Shown one piece after another: positions 17,333-26,773 of a stretch of DNA of 64,000 nucleotides. Both the position numbers and the translations under genes were made by a program. Within the stretch, counting starts at the first letter, position 1. Each line of letters begins with the position of its first letter. The stretch spans positions 1-64,000 of the forward strand of contig CAWIKY010000006.1 of assembly GCA_963836905.1 (NCBI GenBank). The letters run 5' to 3'. The stretch comes from CAWIKY01 sp963836905. GTDB taxonomy: Bacteria > Pseudomonadota > Alphaproteobacteria > Caulobacterales > Hyphomonadaceae. Under the pieces are notes generated by a model. That model saw only the letters and a list, made by a program, of their open reading frames with translations, was not told the DNA's origin and searched no databases.

Positions 17333-18856
17333 TCAATCGGTGCCTTCGCGACCGTTCGAAATAGCCGGTGTGTCGCCGCCATCGAAGGTCAGTTCGCCGC
17401 TGCGTTCCGGTAAAAGCGCGCGGGTTTCCAGCAATTCAATGTCTTCCAGCGCCTTGTCCGGTGCGGCGATTTTCAGATCGTCGAACTTGCGGGCGGTCGA
17501 GAGCACGCGGCTGTTCAATGATCCACCGAACTTGTTGTAAGCCTCCACGCTCTGGTTCAGGGCGCGGCCCATCTTGTCAAAGTGTGAGCCGAGAGTCACC
17601 AGACGCGAGTAGAGCTCGCGCCCGAGCTCGGCCGCCTTGAAGGCGTTTTCCTGCGCCTTTTCCTGACGCCAGCCATAGGCCACGGCCTTGGCCAGTGCGA
17701 GCAGGGTCGATGGCGTTACGACGATCACCTGCTTCTGCGCGGCATAGTCGAACAGGTCGGGTTCGTATTGCAGCGCGGCGGCGTAGAAGTTTTCGCCCGG
17801 AATGAAGAGTGCGACGAAATCCACCCGCTCTGAAAAGCTGTCCTGATAGGCTTTGGAGGCAAGCGTCGCGATGTGATTGCGGACATTGCGCCCGTGCCGC
17901 TTCAAAAGTACCGCCCGCTGCGTCTGGTCCGGTTCATCAGCTGCCTTCAGATAATCATCGATCGACACCTTGGAATCGACAACGATTTCACGCCCGCCGG
18001 GCAGCTTGATCAGAACGTCAGGTCGAATGCCGATCCCGTCCACATCCCCGGTCGTCTGTTCGGAAAAATCGCAGAACTCCGACAGGCCCGCATGTTCCAT
18101 GACATTGCGCAAGGTGGTTTCCCCCCAGCGTCCGCCGCCTTTCGGAGCGGAAAGCGCCGTCACCAGCTTGTTCGTCTCGGACGTATTGCGATTGAGATTG
18201 TTGGTAATCGCCGTGATCTGTTCGGTCAGGGCGGATTTGTCCTGCGTCCGGACCTCCTCGATCCTGTCGACGCGGAGTTTGAACTTCTCGAAGTTTTCCC
18301 CGATGGGCTGGATCAGGGATTTGAGGTCGGTCTGCGCGCCTTCGCGGTGCTTGGTGAAGGTCTCGTTTGCCAGTTCCAGAAATTGCGAGTTGGCCTTGCG
18401 CATCACGTTTTGCGCCAGCTCGGCAAACTTCTGCTCGTCCTCTTCGCTGCGCGCCTTTGTGGCCTCGTATTTCTTTTCCGCTTCCCGTGCCACGCTGCGC
18501 TGGGTCTCGGAGACCTGTTTCTCCTGTGCCAGTTCGGCCGCGATCCGGTCACGGTCGGCGGTCAGCGACCGGATCTCGACATCGACGGCTTCGCGGGTGA
18601 GGCGTCTCTGCTCGGCATCGGTTTCCTGCTGACGCGCCAGATCGCTCTGCCAGCGGGCGCGCTCTTCCTCGAAACGTCCGGCCTGACGGGCCATCTCTTC
18701 CTGCAAGTCTTCTATTTCTGCAGCGGTTTTGCCTGCTGAAGCGGCCAGCGCAGCGCGCGCCATCAGCCAGAGGGCGATCAATCCGACGAGCGCCAGAACC
18801 AGCAGGATATGCACAACGTCCAGCCCGAAGCCGCCGATGAGAACCAGATCATCCAT
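17333..18856 (-). CDS. rmuC: DNA recombination protein RmuC homologue
   Basis: Protein of 507 residues. An N-terminal membrane span (about residues 10-35, VVHILLVLALVGLIALWLMA) is followed by a long coiled coil (about 40-180, rich in Glu, Arg, Gln) and the RmuC nuclease-like domain (about 225-470: GGGRWGETTLRNVMEHAGL, VVDSKVSIDDYLKAA, DFVALFIPGENFYAAAL, VIVVTPSTLLALAKAVAYGW). RmuC proteins limit inversions at short repeats, and their domain resembles PD-(D/E)xK nucleases (family knowledge). AAGGA lies 9 bases before the ATG at 18856. Confidence 0.93.
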   Translation of the reverse strand: MDDLVLIGGFGLDVVHILLVLALVGLIALWLMARAALAASAGKTAAEIEDLQEEMARQAGRFEEERARWQSDLARQQETDAEQRRLTREAVDVEIRSLTADRDRIAAELAQEKQVSETQRSVAREAEKKYEATKARSEEDEQKFAELAQNVMRKANSQFLELANETFTKHREGAQTDLKSLIQPIGENFEKFKLRVDRIEEVRTQDKSALTEQITAITNNLNRNTSETNKLVTALSAPKGGGRWGETTLRNVMEHAGLSEFCDFSEQTTGDVDGIGIRPDVLIKLPGGREIVVDSKVSIDDYLKAADEPDQTQRAVLLKRHGRNVRNHIATLASKAYQDSFSERVDFVALFIPGENFYAAALQYEPDLFDYAAQKQVIVVTPSTLLALAKAVAYGWRQEKAQENAFKAAELGRELYSRLVTLGSHFDKMGRALNQSVEAYNKFGGSLNSRVLSTARKFDDLKIAAPDKALEDIELLETRALLPERSGELTFDGGDTPAISNGREGTD

Positions 18857-18921
18857 GAAATCTTCCTTGAACCTGCTCCGGAACGTAACCGGAACGACAG
18901 GGCGGCGCAATCGCCGGTGGT

Positions 18922-19629
18922 CTAATCCCCCGCCAGCCCTGAAGCAGGCTCGAGACCAGAGATCACGCGATAGCGGAGTTTGGCATTGGTCGCTTCCAGC
19001 ACCTCGATTTCCGCGTCCAGAAACGCGAGCACCGACGTCTCGGACAGATCGTAGGAAATATCCTGCGTGTAGCCGTCCCGCAGCAGCGCGTTGGAGTATT
19101 CGCGGTAGAGCAAACGCACGGTGTCGCCGGTCCGGCCCGCATAGATCAGTTCCATGATGAGGCTCGGACGGCGCGGGCTGTAGGCCTCGCTGATGTGCCA
19201 GTCGGGTTGCGGGTCCAGTCTGCCAATGCACTGGCCGGGTGTCATCCAGACGCTCAGCGCAGGGTCGCCATCGCGCTGGCACAGTCCGCCAATGACGCTG
19301 CGCGCGCCATAGAGAAGGTCGGTCCGGAGCATGTCTTCTGCCGTGAAGTAGGTAACGCCATCCTGGCGGTAGGCGGCTTTCATCGATTGCGCAGGTATCT
19401 CGTAGCCCGCCAGCAAACCGGCAGGCTTGCGAAGCGGTGTCATGAGGTCCAGCGTGGCGTGGCTGTAGACGCGGGCATGGACCAGAAGCGGCTCGCCCGG
19501 CCTGACGCTCGCCTCAGTGCCGACCGGCGGCCGGTCGATCTCTTCAAGCGTGGGCGGAATGATCTCAAGCGAGGTGCATGCGGTCAGGCAGACCGCCAGA
19601 AGCGCTATAGCGACGTTCGGCTTTTGCAC
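18922..19629 (-). CDS. Predicted lipoprotein of unknown function
   Basis: Reading from GTG 19629 gives QKPNVAIALLAVCLTACTS, a lipoprotein signal with the lipobox LTAC; GGAAGG lies just upstream. The mature part of about 215 residues is probably a periplasmic or outer-membrane-tethered domain with two further Cys near the middle (GLCQRDGD and PGQCIGRL) that could form a disulfide. I do not recognise the family. Neighbouring genes (rmuC in the same direction) give no functional clue. Confidence 0.75.
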   Translation of the reverse strand: MQKPNVAIALLAVCLTACTSLEIIPPTLEEIDRPPVGTEASVRPGEPLLVHARVYSHATLDLMTPLRKPAGLLAGYEIPAQSMKAAYRQDGVTYFTAEDMLRTDLLYGARSVIGGLCQRDGDPALSVWMTPGQCIGRLDPQPDWHISEAYSPRRPSLIMELIYAGRTGDTVRLLYREYSNALLRDGYTQDISYDLSETSVLAFLDAEIEVLEATNAKLRYRVISGLEPASGLAGD

Positions 19630-19729
19630 CGCCTTCCCCCCATATCCGGTTTTGCAACCAGTCAGAGAAATGCTGTGGAAAGTCAAATCCCGTACGCTAG
19701 TTTTGTCGTATCCGTTTCGGGAGCCTGCA

Positions 19730-19885
19730 ATGCCGCGATGCGTCAAGAAATCCGATCTGCCGCAAAAGGTCTGTCCGGTCTGCGAGCGCCCATTCACCTG
19801 GCGCAAGAAGTGGGAAGCGGTCTGGGACGAGGTGATCTATTGCTCGAAGCGCTGCCGCAGCGCCGGAAAAGCAAGGCAGGTGTGA
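19730..19885 (+). CDS. DUF2256 small zinc-finger-like protein
   Basis: Protein of 51 residues beginning MPRCVKKSDLPQKVCPVC. The pattern CPVCERPFTWRKKWEAVWD...YCSKRCR, a CxxC plus CxxxC pair suited to one zinc ion, matches the DUF2256 family, often found encoded near cryptochrome/photolyase genes in other bacteria. No such gene is next to it here. Function unknown. Confidence 0.85.
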   Translation: MPRCVKKSDLPQKVCPVCERPFTWRKKWEAVWDEVIYCSKRCRSAGKARQV

Positions 19886-20046
19886 GCGGCAGAGTCCCGT
19901 TTGCGACCGCATAAACACAGGACAAATAACGGGGCTGGAACGTTTTCCGGTGACTGGACCTTGCCTTTGCGACAGTCTATCAGGAGCGCAGGTCTCCCGC
20001 GCCGCGTCCGCATGCCGGGGTCAAAACTTATCTGGAGGGTGGCAGA

Positions 20047-21054
20047 ATGGCAGTACGTGTTGCGATTAACGGATTCGGGCGCATCGGACGCCTTGTTCTG
20101 CGGTCGATCATCGAGCATGAGCGCGACGATATTGTCGTGGTTGCGATCAACGATCTTGGCCCGGTCGAAACCAATGCGCACCTCCTGCAATATGACTCCG
20201 TTCACGGGAAACTCCCCGCAAAGGTGACGGTCAACGGCGATACGATCACCGCCGGAAACCAGACCTTCAAATGCACCGCCGTTCGCAACCCGGAAGAGCT
20301 TCCCTGGGGCGAGATGAATGTCGATATCGCGCTGGAATGCACGGGCATCTTCGCTGACAAGGAGAAGGCCTCCGCACACCTCAAGGCCGGTGCCAAGCGC
20401 GTGATCGTGTCCGCACCCGCCAAGAACGCCGACAAGACCATCGTCTACGGCGTCAACCACGACACCTTGACGAGCGAAGATCGCGTCATCTCCAACGCCT
20501 CGTGCACCACCAACTGCCTCGCTCCGGTCGCCAAGGTACTGAACGACGCCGTCGGCATCGAGCGCGGCTATATGACCACCGTACATTCCTATACCGGCGA
20601 TCAGCCGACGCTGGACCGTATGCATTCCGACCTCTACCGCGCCCGCGCCGCGGCCCATTCGATGATCCCGACCTCGACCGGTGCTGCCAAGGCTGTCGGT
20701 CTGGTTCTGCCGGAAATGGTCGGCAAGCTCGACGGTTCATCCATCCGCGTGCCGACACCGAATGTATCGATGATCGATCTTGTGTTCGATGCGGGCAAGG
20801 AGACCACGGTCGAAGAAATCAACAATGCCATCAAGGCGGCGGCCGACGGCCCGATGAAGGGTGTGCTCGCCTATACCGATGAGCCGCTGGTGTCATCGGA
20901 CTTCAACCACAATCCGGCGTCCTCCACGTTCGCGCTCGACCAGACCACCATTACCGACAAGCGCATGGTGCGTGTCCTGTCCTGGTATGACAATGAATGG
21001 GGCTTTGCGACCCGCATGTCCGACACGGCCATCGCGTTCGCAAAAACGATCTAG
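20047..21054 (+). CDS. gap: Glyceraldehyde-3-phosphate dehydrogenase, type I
   Basis: NAD-type enzyme of 335 residues. INGFGRIGRLVLR is the dinucleotide-binding start; the nucleophile is Cys153 in SNASCTTNCLAPV; the partner His is in TTVHSYTGDQPTLD; SWYDNEWGFATRM is near the C-terminus. A GGAGGGT sits before the ATG. It opens the glycolytic run gap-pgk-fba, all on the plus strand, which also serves gluconeogenesis. Confidence 0.97.
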   Translation: MAVRVAINGFGRIGRLVLRSIIEHERDDIVVVAINDLGPVETNAHLLQYDSVHGKLPAKVTVNGDTITAGNQTFKCTAVRNPEELPWGEMNVDIALECTGIFADKEKASAHLKAGAKRVIVSAPAKNADKTIVYGVNHDTLTSEDRVISNASCTTNCLAPVAKVLNDAVGIERGYMTTVHSYTGDQPTLDRMHSDLYRARAAAHSMIPTSTGAAKAVGLVLPEMVGKLDGSSIRVPTPNVSMIDLVFDAGKETTVEEINNAIKAAADGPMKGVLAYTDEPLVSSDFNHNPASSTFALDQTTITDKRMVRVLSWYDNEWGFATRMSDTAIAFAKTI

Positions 21055-21060
21055 GCGAGA

Positions 21061-21074
21061 CCTCCGCGCGGAGG
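21061..21074. repeat. Perfect palindrome in the gap-pgk spacer
   Basis: CCTCCGCGCGGAGG, 14 bases and fully self-complementary, starts 6 bases after the gap stop codon. In RNA it would form a hairpin only with unpaired bases in the middle. No T run follows, so it is not a terminator; it may be an mRNA-stabilising or processing element within the gap-pgk transcript. Confidence 0.4.
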
Positions 21075-21133
21075 GCGCGGCACGGTTCGGGCAAAACGGG
21101 CTGCCAGGGTGCCCGCTGCGATGAGGTACGTCA

Positions 21134-22339
21134 GTGACGTTCAAGCGTATCGAGGATGCAGGCGATCTGTCGGGGAAGACAGTGCTTGTCCGCGTCGATT
21201 TCAATGTTCCAGTCAACGCATCCGGCCAGGTCAGTGATGATACCCGGCTTGAATCTGCGGTTGATACGGTGAAGGCGATACGGGCCCGCGGCGGCAAGGT
21301 GGCACTTCTTTCCCATTTTGGAAGACCGAAGGGCGAACGGGTCGATGAGCTTACGCTTGAACCCGTAGCCAAGGCGTTTGCAGACATCATGGCGTGCGAG
21401 GTGCATTTCGCGCCGGACTGCGTGGGCGAAGAGGCTAAGGCAGTGATCGACGCCTTGCCAGCGGGCGGTATCGTGCTTCTCGAAAACACCCGGTTTCACG
21501 CTGGTGAAGAGGCGGGCGATGAAGAGTTTGCGCGCCGGATGGCACAGCTTGGTGATCTGTATGTGAACGATGCCTTTTCGGCGGCGCACCGCGAACATGC
21601 CTCGACGGCTGTGATTGCGCGCTTTCTGCCTGCCTATGCAGGCAAGAACATGGAGCTTGAACTGGACGCCCTCGACCGGGCGCTCGGGACGCCGGAGCGA
21701 CCTGTGCTGGCAGTGGTTGGGGGAGCGAAGGTTTCCTCCAAGATCGACCTTCTGGAAAATCTGGTCGGGCGCGTCGATGCTCTGGCCATCGGCGGCGGCA
21801 TGGCAAACACCTTTCTTGCAGCGCGGGGTCATCCAGTCGGTGCGTCGCTTTGCGAGCACGATCTGGCGCAAACCGCGCGGCGGATCGAGACCACCGCAAA
21901 ACGACGCGGTTGTGCTATCCTGCTGCCCGACGACGTGGTGGTTGCCGGCAAGTTCGAGGCTAACGCGCCAAACCGGACCTGCGCCGTCGAAGACGTAGAA
22001 GATTACGAGATGATCCTCGATGCAGGGCCGGAAACCGTCGCGGTTCTTGCGCTGGCCATGGACGCGGCCAGGACGCTGATCTGGAACGGCCCGTTGGGAG
22101 CTTTCGAACTGGAGCCCTTCGACAAGGCGACGGTCAGCGCCGCCAAGGCTGCAGCCGCGCGCGTGAAGTCCGGCGAGCTCATCGCTGTTGCGGGCGGCGG
22201 AGATACAGTTGCTGCGCTCAATCATGCCGGTGTGGCAGACGGTTTTACCTTCGTTTCGACCGCCGGAGGTGCCTTTCTGGAGTGGATGGAAGGCAAGGCT
22301 CTGCCCGGCGTCGAAGCGCTCAAGAACAACAAGAACTAA
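21134..22339 (+). CDS. pgk: Phosphoglycerate kinase
   Basis: Transfers phosphate between 1,3-bisphosphoglycerate and ADP; 401 residues. VRVDFNVPVN, LLSHFGRPKGER and NDAFSAAHREHAST form the N-domain substrate site. GGAKVSSKIDLLENLV, WNGPLGAFE and GGGDTVAAL form the nucleotide-binding C-domain. The start codon GTG (21134) follows gap by 79 bases. Neighbours gap and fba belong to the same pathway. Confidence 0.96.
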   Translation: MTFKRIEDAGDLSGKTVLVRVDFNVPVNASGQVSDDTRLESAVDTVKAIRARGGKVALLSHFGRPKGERVDELTLEPVAKAFADIMACEVHFAPDCVGEEAKAVIDALPAGGIVLLENTRFHAGEEAGDEEFARRMAQLGDLYVNDAFSAAHREHASTAVIARFLPAYAGKNMELELDALDRALGTPERPVLAVVGGAKVSSKIDLLENLVGRVDALAIGGGMANTFLAARGHPVGASLCEHDLAQTARRIETTAKRRGCAILLPDDVVVAGKFEANAPNRTCAVEDVEDYEMILDAGPETVAVLALAMDAARTLIWNGPLGAFELEPFDKATVSAAKAAAARVKSGELIAVAGGGDTVAALNHAGVADGFTFVSTAGGAFLEWMEGKALPGVEALKNNKN

Positions 22340-22355
22340 CAAGGTGGGAAACGAC

Positions 22356-23249
22356 ATGTCGAAACAGAACATGACCGCACAGATCGCAGACAAGGCAGGC
22401 TTCATCGCCGCGCTGGACCAGTCCGGCGGCTCGACGCCAAAGGCGCTGGCCGCATACGGGGTGCCGGAAAGCGCTTATGGCAATGACGCCGAAATGTTCG
22501 CGAAGATCCATGAGATGCGGACGCGCATCATCAAATCACCCGCCTTCAACGGCGAAAAGGTGATCGGTGCAATCCTGTTCGAGCGGACCATGGACGGCGA
22601 GATCGACGGGCTTCCAACGGCGAAATACCTTTGGGAAAAATGCCATGTCGTTCCGTTCCTGAAGGTGGATAGCGGGCTGGACGAGACAGCCAACGGCGCA
22701 AAATGCATGAAGCCCATGCCGAAGCTCGATGCGCTTCTGGAGAAAGCCGTCAAGCACGGTATTTTCGGCACCAAGATGCGCTCGGTCATCGACGCCGCCA
22801 ATGAAGACGGCGTCGCCGCAGTCGTCGATCAGCAGTTCGCGGTCGGCAAGCAGATCCTCGGTCACGGTCTCGTGCCGATCATCGAGCCTGAAGTGACGAT
22901 TTCGATTTCAGACAAGGCCGCCGCCGAAGATATTCTGCTGCGCGAACTGACCCGCCATCTCGATGCGCTGCCGGACGACAAGCAGGTCATGCTGAAGCTC
23001 ACGCTTCCGGAAACAGCCAACCATTACAAGACGCTGGTCGATCACCCGCGCGTTCTTCGCGTTGTCGCACTCTCCGGAGGCTATTCGCGCGAAGAGGCCA
23101 ATGACCGGCTGTCGAAGAATACCGGCGTGATCGCCAGCTTCAGCCGCGCGCTGACCGAGGGACTTTCCGCGCAGCAAAGCGATGCGGAGTTCGACGCGCA
23201 ACTCTCGGAAACCATCGACAGCATCTGTGAAGCTTCACGGTGCGGCTAG
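22356..23249 (+). CDS. Class I fructose-bisphosphate aldolase
   Basis: Protein of 297 residues starting MSKQNMTAQIADKAGFIAALDQSGGSTPKAL, the typical beginning of the short bacterial class I aldolases (Schiff-base type, metal independent). The LDQSGGSTPKAL and IGAILFERTMDGEIDG blocks, VVPFLKVDSGL, and VVALSGGYSREEAN (phosphate-binding Ser-Gly-Gly) are visible. It cleaves fructose-1,6-bisphosphate or runs in reverse for gluconeogenesis. It lies 16 bases after pgk, in the same operon. Confidence 0.92.
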   Translation: MSKQNMTAQIADKAGFIAALDQSGGSTPKALAAYGVPESAYGNDAEMFAKIHEMRTRIIKSPAFNGEKVIGAILFERTMDGEIDGLPTAKYLWEKCHVVPFLKVDSGLDETANGAKCMKPMPKLDALLEKAVKHGIFGTKMRSVIDAANEDGVAAVVDQQFAVGKQILGHGLVPIIEPEVTISISDKAAAEDILLRELTRHLDALPDDKQVMLKLTLPETANHYKTLVDHPRVLRVVALSGGYSREEANDRLSKNTGVIASFSRALTEGLSAQQSDAEFDAQLSETIDSICEASRCG

Positions 23250-23253
23250 CGTC

Positions 23254-23901
23254 ATGACGCGGCCCCGGACGCGGCTTTATCTGATTACCCCGCCGCAGAT
23301 TGCGGATGTCGATACGTTCGAGCATCAGCTGGACGAAGCGCTAGCAGGCGGGGATATCGCCTGCCTGCAGATACGTCTGAAAAGCGGTGAAATGACTGAT
23401 GCGCATGCGGTGCGCAAGCTCGGCAAGCGCATCACCGCGCGGGTGCAGGACCGGGGCGTTGCCGTCCTCATCAATGACAGTGCGGAGCTTGCTGTAGAGC
23501 TTGGCGCGGACGGTGTTCACATCGGCCAGTCTGACATGAGCTATAAGGACGTCCGGCGTCTGGTCGGAGAGGACGGCATTGTCGGCGTGACGTGCCATGC
23601 CTCACGGCATCTGGCGATGCTGGCTGGCGAACAGGGCGCCGACTATGTCGCCTTCGGTGCCTTTTACCCGACCACCACGAAGGCGACGCAGCACCGCGCG
23701 GAAACGGACATTCTCGACTGGTGGCAGGAGACGATGGAAGTCCCTTGCGTCGCCATTGGCGGTGTTACGGCGCAGACGGCTGGAGCGCTCGCCCGTGCGG
23801 GAGCGGATTTCATCGCGGTCTCGTCAGCCGTATGGGACCATCCGGAGGGTCCACGCGCAGGTGTTGCGGCCATCAACGCAGCGCTCGACGAGGCCAACTG
23901 A
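23254..23901 (+). CDS. thiE: Thiamine phosphate synthase
   Basis: Joins the thiazole and pyrimidine halves of thiamine phosphate; 215 residues of TIM-barrel fold. Motifs include LYLITPP at the start, LQIRLKSGEM, LINDSAELAVELGADGVHIGQSD, VGVTCHASRHLA, FGAFYPTTTKAT and CVAIGGVTAQTAG, the last binding phosphate. The CHAS segment and a KAT (rather than K-x-x-x-KPP) motif place it in a divergent TenI/ThiE-like subgroup, so a regulatory TenI role is possible. It begins 5 bases after fba and is probably cotranscribed with it. Confidence 0.8.
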   Translation: MTRPRTRLYLITPPQIADVDTFEHQLDEALAGGDIACLQIRLKSGEMTDAHAVRKLGKRITARVQDRGVAVLINDSAELAVELGADGVHIGQSDMSYKDVRRLVGEDGIVGVTCHASRHLAMLAGEQGADYVAFGAFYPTTTKATQHRAETDILDWWQETMEVPCVAIGGVTAQTAGALARAGADFIAVSSAVWDHPEGPRAGVAAINAALDEAN

Positions 23902-23941
23902 GCACTCCCGTTTCGCCGCGCCTTTTCCGTAAGTCTACTCT

Positions 23942-25150
23942 TCAGTTCAGCCCGGCGCAGAAGGTCTGGATACGCTTCATGGCGTCTTCGAGCGCCTTGG
24001 TCGAGGTGGCATAGGAAATGCGGAATGCGGGTGAGAGCCCGAACGCCGCGCCGAACACCACAGCGACCTTCTCCTGCTCAAGAAGTTGCGTTGCGAAAAC
24101 CTCGTCATTCTCGATGATGACGCCGCCCGCCGTGCGCTTGCCAATGGTTCCGGCGCAGGACGGGTAGACATAGAAGGCCCCTTCCGGCGTCCCGCACGTC
24201 AGACCGTCTGCAGCGTTCAGACCGTCAACAACCATATCCCGCCGGGTCTTGAACACGTCATTGCGTTCGGCCAGAAAGCCCTGATCGCCGTTCAGCGCCG
24301 CAACGCTCGCCCATTGCGAGATCGAGCAGGCATTGGAGGTCGACTGGCTCATCACCTTGCGCATGGCATTGATCAGCTTTTCCGGGCCCGCAGCATAGCC
24401 GATCCGCCAGCCCGTCATGGCATAAGCTTTCGATACGCCGTTCATCGTCAGCGTGCGGTCATATAAACCCGGTTCGACCTGCGCGATGGTGAAGTATTCG
24501 AACCCGTCATAGACGAGGTGCTCATACATATCATCGGTCAGCACCCAGACATGCTCATGGCGCAGCAATACGTCCGCAAGCGCGCGAAGTTCCTGGCGGG
24601 TATAGGCCGCGCCGGTCGGGTTGGAGGGAGAGTTGAGGATCAGCCATTTGGTGCGCGGCGTGATCGCCGCTTCGAGCGCACCGGGCGTCAGCTTGTAGTC
24701 GGCATCCGCGCCGCATTCGACGATGACGTCCTTCGCACCTGTCACGCGCACCATTTCCGGATAGCTCACCCAATACGGCGCGGGGATGATCGCCTCATCA
24801 CCCGGCCCGAGCGTAGCGATGAAGGCGTTGAACAGCACCGCCTTGCCGCCCGGAGACACATTCACCTGGGAGGGCGTGTATGACAGCCCGTTGTCGCGGG
24901 AGAACTTGGCGCAGATAGCCTCTTTCAGTTCGGGAATGCCGTCGGCGGGCGTGTATTTGGTCTTGCCGTCATGGATCGCCTGAATGGCGGCCTCTTTGAT
25001 ATGGTCGGGCGTATCGAAATCCGGCTCGCCTGCGCCAAGGCCGATTACGTCAATGCCCGCGCGCTTCATCTCCATGGATTTGGCGCTGACCGCGAGGGTC
25101 GCCGATGGTGCGACCCGCTTGATGGCGTCGCTGAGCTGGATATCCGACAT
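23942..25150 (-). CDS. Pyridoxal-phosphate aminotransferase, aspartate aminotransferase type
   Basis: Class I/II aminotransferase of 402 residues. GLGAGEPDFDTPDHI contains the usual N-terminal block; SPSNPTGAAYTRQEL holds the PLP-stacking Asn; the PLP Lys is in NGVSKAYAMTGWRIGY; the carboxylate-binding Arg is in AFRISYATS. Alphaproteobacterial members act on aspartate and often prephenate. The start is placed at 25150 (MSDIQLSDAIKRV); an upstream in-frame start at 25177 would add an MLQRKTGAD extension. It is transcribed towards thiE. Confidence 0.93.
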   Translation of the reverse strand: MSDIQLSDAIKRVAPSATLAVSAKSMEMKRAGIDVIGLGAGEPDFDTPDHIKEAAIQAIHDGKTKYTPADGIPELKEAICAKFSRDNGLSYTPSQVNVSPGGKAVLFNAFIATLGPGDEAIIPAPYWVSYPEMVRVTGAKDVIVECGADADYKLTPGALEAAITPRTKWLILNSPSNPTGAAYTRQELRALADVLLRHEHVWVLTDDMYEHLVYDGFEYFTIAQVEPGLYDRTLTMNGVSKAYAMTGWRIGYAAGPEKLINAMRKVMSQSTSNACSISQWASVAALNGDQGFLAERNDVFKTRRDMVVDGLNAADGLTCGTPEGAFYVYPSCAGTIGKRTAGGVIIENDEVFATQLLEQEKVAVVFGAAFGLSPAFRISYATSTKALEDAMKRIQTFCAGLN

Positions 25151-25318
25151 GTCTGCCCCCGTTTTGCGTTGCAGCACTATAAACGCCGCAGTGGTCTCGC
25201 CAAGACCCGATTGCGTGCGGGGAAAGATAACGATCTATCATTTGTGCGGCGCAGCATCATGATTGCAATCGTCTGCCGCTTTTCCTAGAGGAAGGCCGGA
25301 ACGTGACAAGGATGCACC

Positions 25319-25846
25319 ATGGATCTCAGCAAAATCGCCATCGGCCATAACCCGCCGGAGGATATCAACGTCGTCATCGAGGTGCCGCTCGGTGGGGAGC
25401 CGATCAAATACGAGATCGACAAGGCATCCGGCGCGATGTTCGTCGATCGCTTTCTCTACACCTCGATGCGCTACCCGTGTAACTACGGGTTCGTGCCGCA
25501 TACGCTCAGCCTGGATGGTGACCCCATCGACGTGATGTGCGTTGGCCAGCGAGCACTGGTGCCCGGCTCTGTTCTGCGTGCGCGGCCGATTGGCGTGTTG
25601 CTGATGGAAGACGATGGGGGCCAGGACGAGAAAATTCTTGCCGTGCCGCACCAGAAGCTCACCCGCTATTACGACAAGGTGACCGAGTGTTCCGATCTGC
25701 CGGAAATCCTGATCGAGCGGATCACGCATTTCTTCGAGCACTACAAGGATCTGGAGCCTGAGAAGTGGGTGAAGGTCGAAGGTTGGCGCGATGCGTCGCA
25801 TGCCCGTGAAATGATCTCCGCAGCCGTGGAACGGGCGAAGGGGTAG
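25319..25846 (+). CDS. ppa: Inorganic pyrophosphatase
   Basis: Soluble family I enzyme that splits PPi from biosynthesis; 175 residues. The substrate-binding start is YEIDKASGAMFVDR. The metal-binding signature is DGDPIDVM (D-x-D-P-x-D), and EDDGGQDEKI and HYKDLE complete the family pattern. It is divergent from the aminotransferase, with 168 bases between start codons. Confidence 0.96.
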   Translation: MDLSKIAIGHNPPEDINVVIEVPLGGEPIKYEIDKASGAMFVDRFLYTSMRYPCNYGFVPHTLSLDGDPIDVMCVGQRALVPGSVLRARPIGVLLMEDDGGQDEKILAVPHQKLTRYYDKVTECSDLPEILIERITHFFEHYKDLEPEKWVKVEGWRDASHAREMISAAVERAKG

Positions 25847-25968
25847 GTTTCGGTGAGCAGTTCTCCCTCCCTAAAGTAGAGCCGCTGCTTTGATGGTCCT
25901 ACTGATCCAGCGACCAAGCCTCCTTTTCAAGGGGGAGAGCAGGCCCAGGCTGCGTGTTCGGCGGAAAC

Positions 25969-25991
25969 TCCTCCCCACGAAAGGGGGAGGA
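25969..25991. repeat. Inverted repeat in the ppa-lysE spacer
   Basis: Perfect 8-bp stem TCCTCCCC/GGGGAGGA around the 7-base loop ACGAAAG, in the 273-base gene-free stretch 25847-26119. A weaker CCTCCTTTTCAAGGGGGAG lies about 45 bases earlier. Neither has a clear T run. They look like the CCCTTT/AAAGGG type of intergenic repeat common in alphaproteobacterial genomes. Confidence 0.5.
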
Positions 25992-26119
25992 TGGTTGGGG
26001 GCCAGGCGTCCAATCCGTGAAAGCATTTGAAGTTCGTGGACCCGTGCTTCAGCTGTAGCGGCTACACTCCACTCTCGAATAAATTACCAACCATCCAGTG
26101 AAAGCCCGCATCTCCGCCC

Positions 26120-26773
26120 ATGACGCCCGAACTCTGGACTTCTCTCGTGCTTCTGTTCGGCGCGGGCGGGTTGACCCCCGGACCGGCTGTGATGCTGGTA
26201 ATGGCCGCCAGTCTGCGCCATGGTTTCGTGCCTTCACTCTGGGCCGCCATTGGTGTGTCCACGGCGAACGTCTTCTGGATCGCGCTTGCCGCATCGGGAG
26301 TAGCGGTGCTTGCCACGCAGTTTCCGGTCATTTTTCTTGGCCTGAAGATCGCCGGGATCGGGTTCATTCTTTGGCTGGCCTGGACCACTGCAACCCGTTC
26401 CGTATCAACCACGCTCGATGAAGATGTCCGCGATGGGACCACAGCCCGGGTCGGTGGCCGACGTGGGCTTGCCCGCTATGGCGCCTTGTTTGCGCAAGGT
26501 TTCGGGCTGCAGGTGGCCAATCCGAACGCGCTTGTGTTTTTCGGTGGATTGCTGCCGGCCTTTTTCGATGCTTCGCGCCCGCTGGCCCCGCAGGTCACGG
26601 TGATGATCCTTACGGTGACCGCGACAGAAATGACCGGATTGTCGATCTATGGCGGCATGGCCCGGGCCCTCTCGCGGCGCTTTGCGAGACCACGCTTCGC
26701 CCGGGGCTTCTACGTTTGCGCGGCATTGGTGATGGCGGGATCGGCGATCTGGGCTGTTACCGTTACGGTTTAG
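26120..26773 (+). CDS. LysE/RhtB-family amino-acid exporter
   Basis: Inner-membrane protein of 217 residues with about six hydrophobic spans. The beginning LWTSLVLLFGAGGLTPGPAVMLVMAASLRHG carries the TPGP motif of the family, and GFGLQVANPNALVFFGGLLPAFFD has the conserved NP-x-A segment. Members export amino acids or related metabolites; the substrate is not predictable. Its stop overlaps the convergent carbonic anhydrase gene by 4 bases. Confidence 0.9.
   Translation: MTPELWTSLVLLFGAGGLTPGPAVMLVMAASLRHGFVPSLWAAIGVSTANVFWIALAASGVAVLATQFPVIFLGLKIAGIGFILWLAWTTATRSVSTTLDEDVRDGTTARVGGRRGLARYGALFAQGFGLQVANPNALVFFGGLLPAFFDASRPLAPQVTVMILTVTATEMTGLSIYGGMARALSRRFARPRFARGFYVCAALVMAGSAIWAVTVTV

Noticed and set aside
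21131..22405. Long minus-strand frame opposite pgk
   Set aside because: Covers pgk exactly and carries no recognisable domain; the coding strand is clear from PGK motifs.
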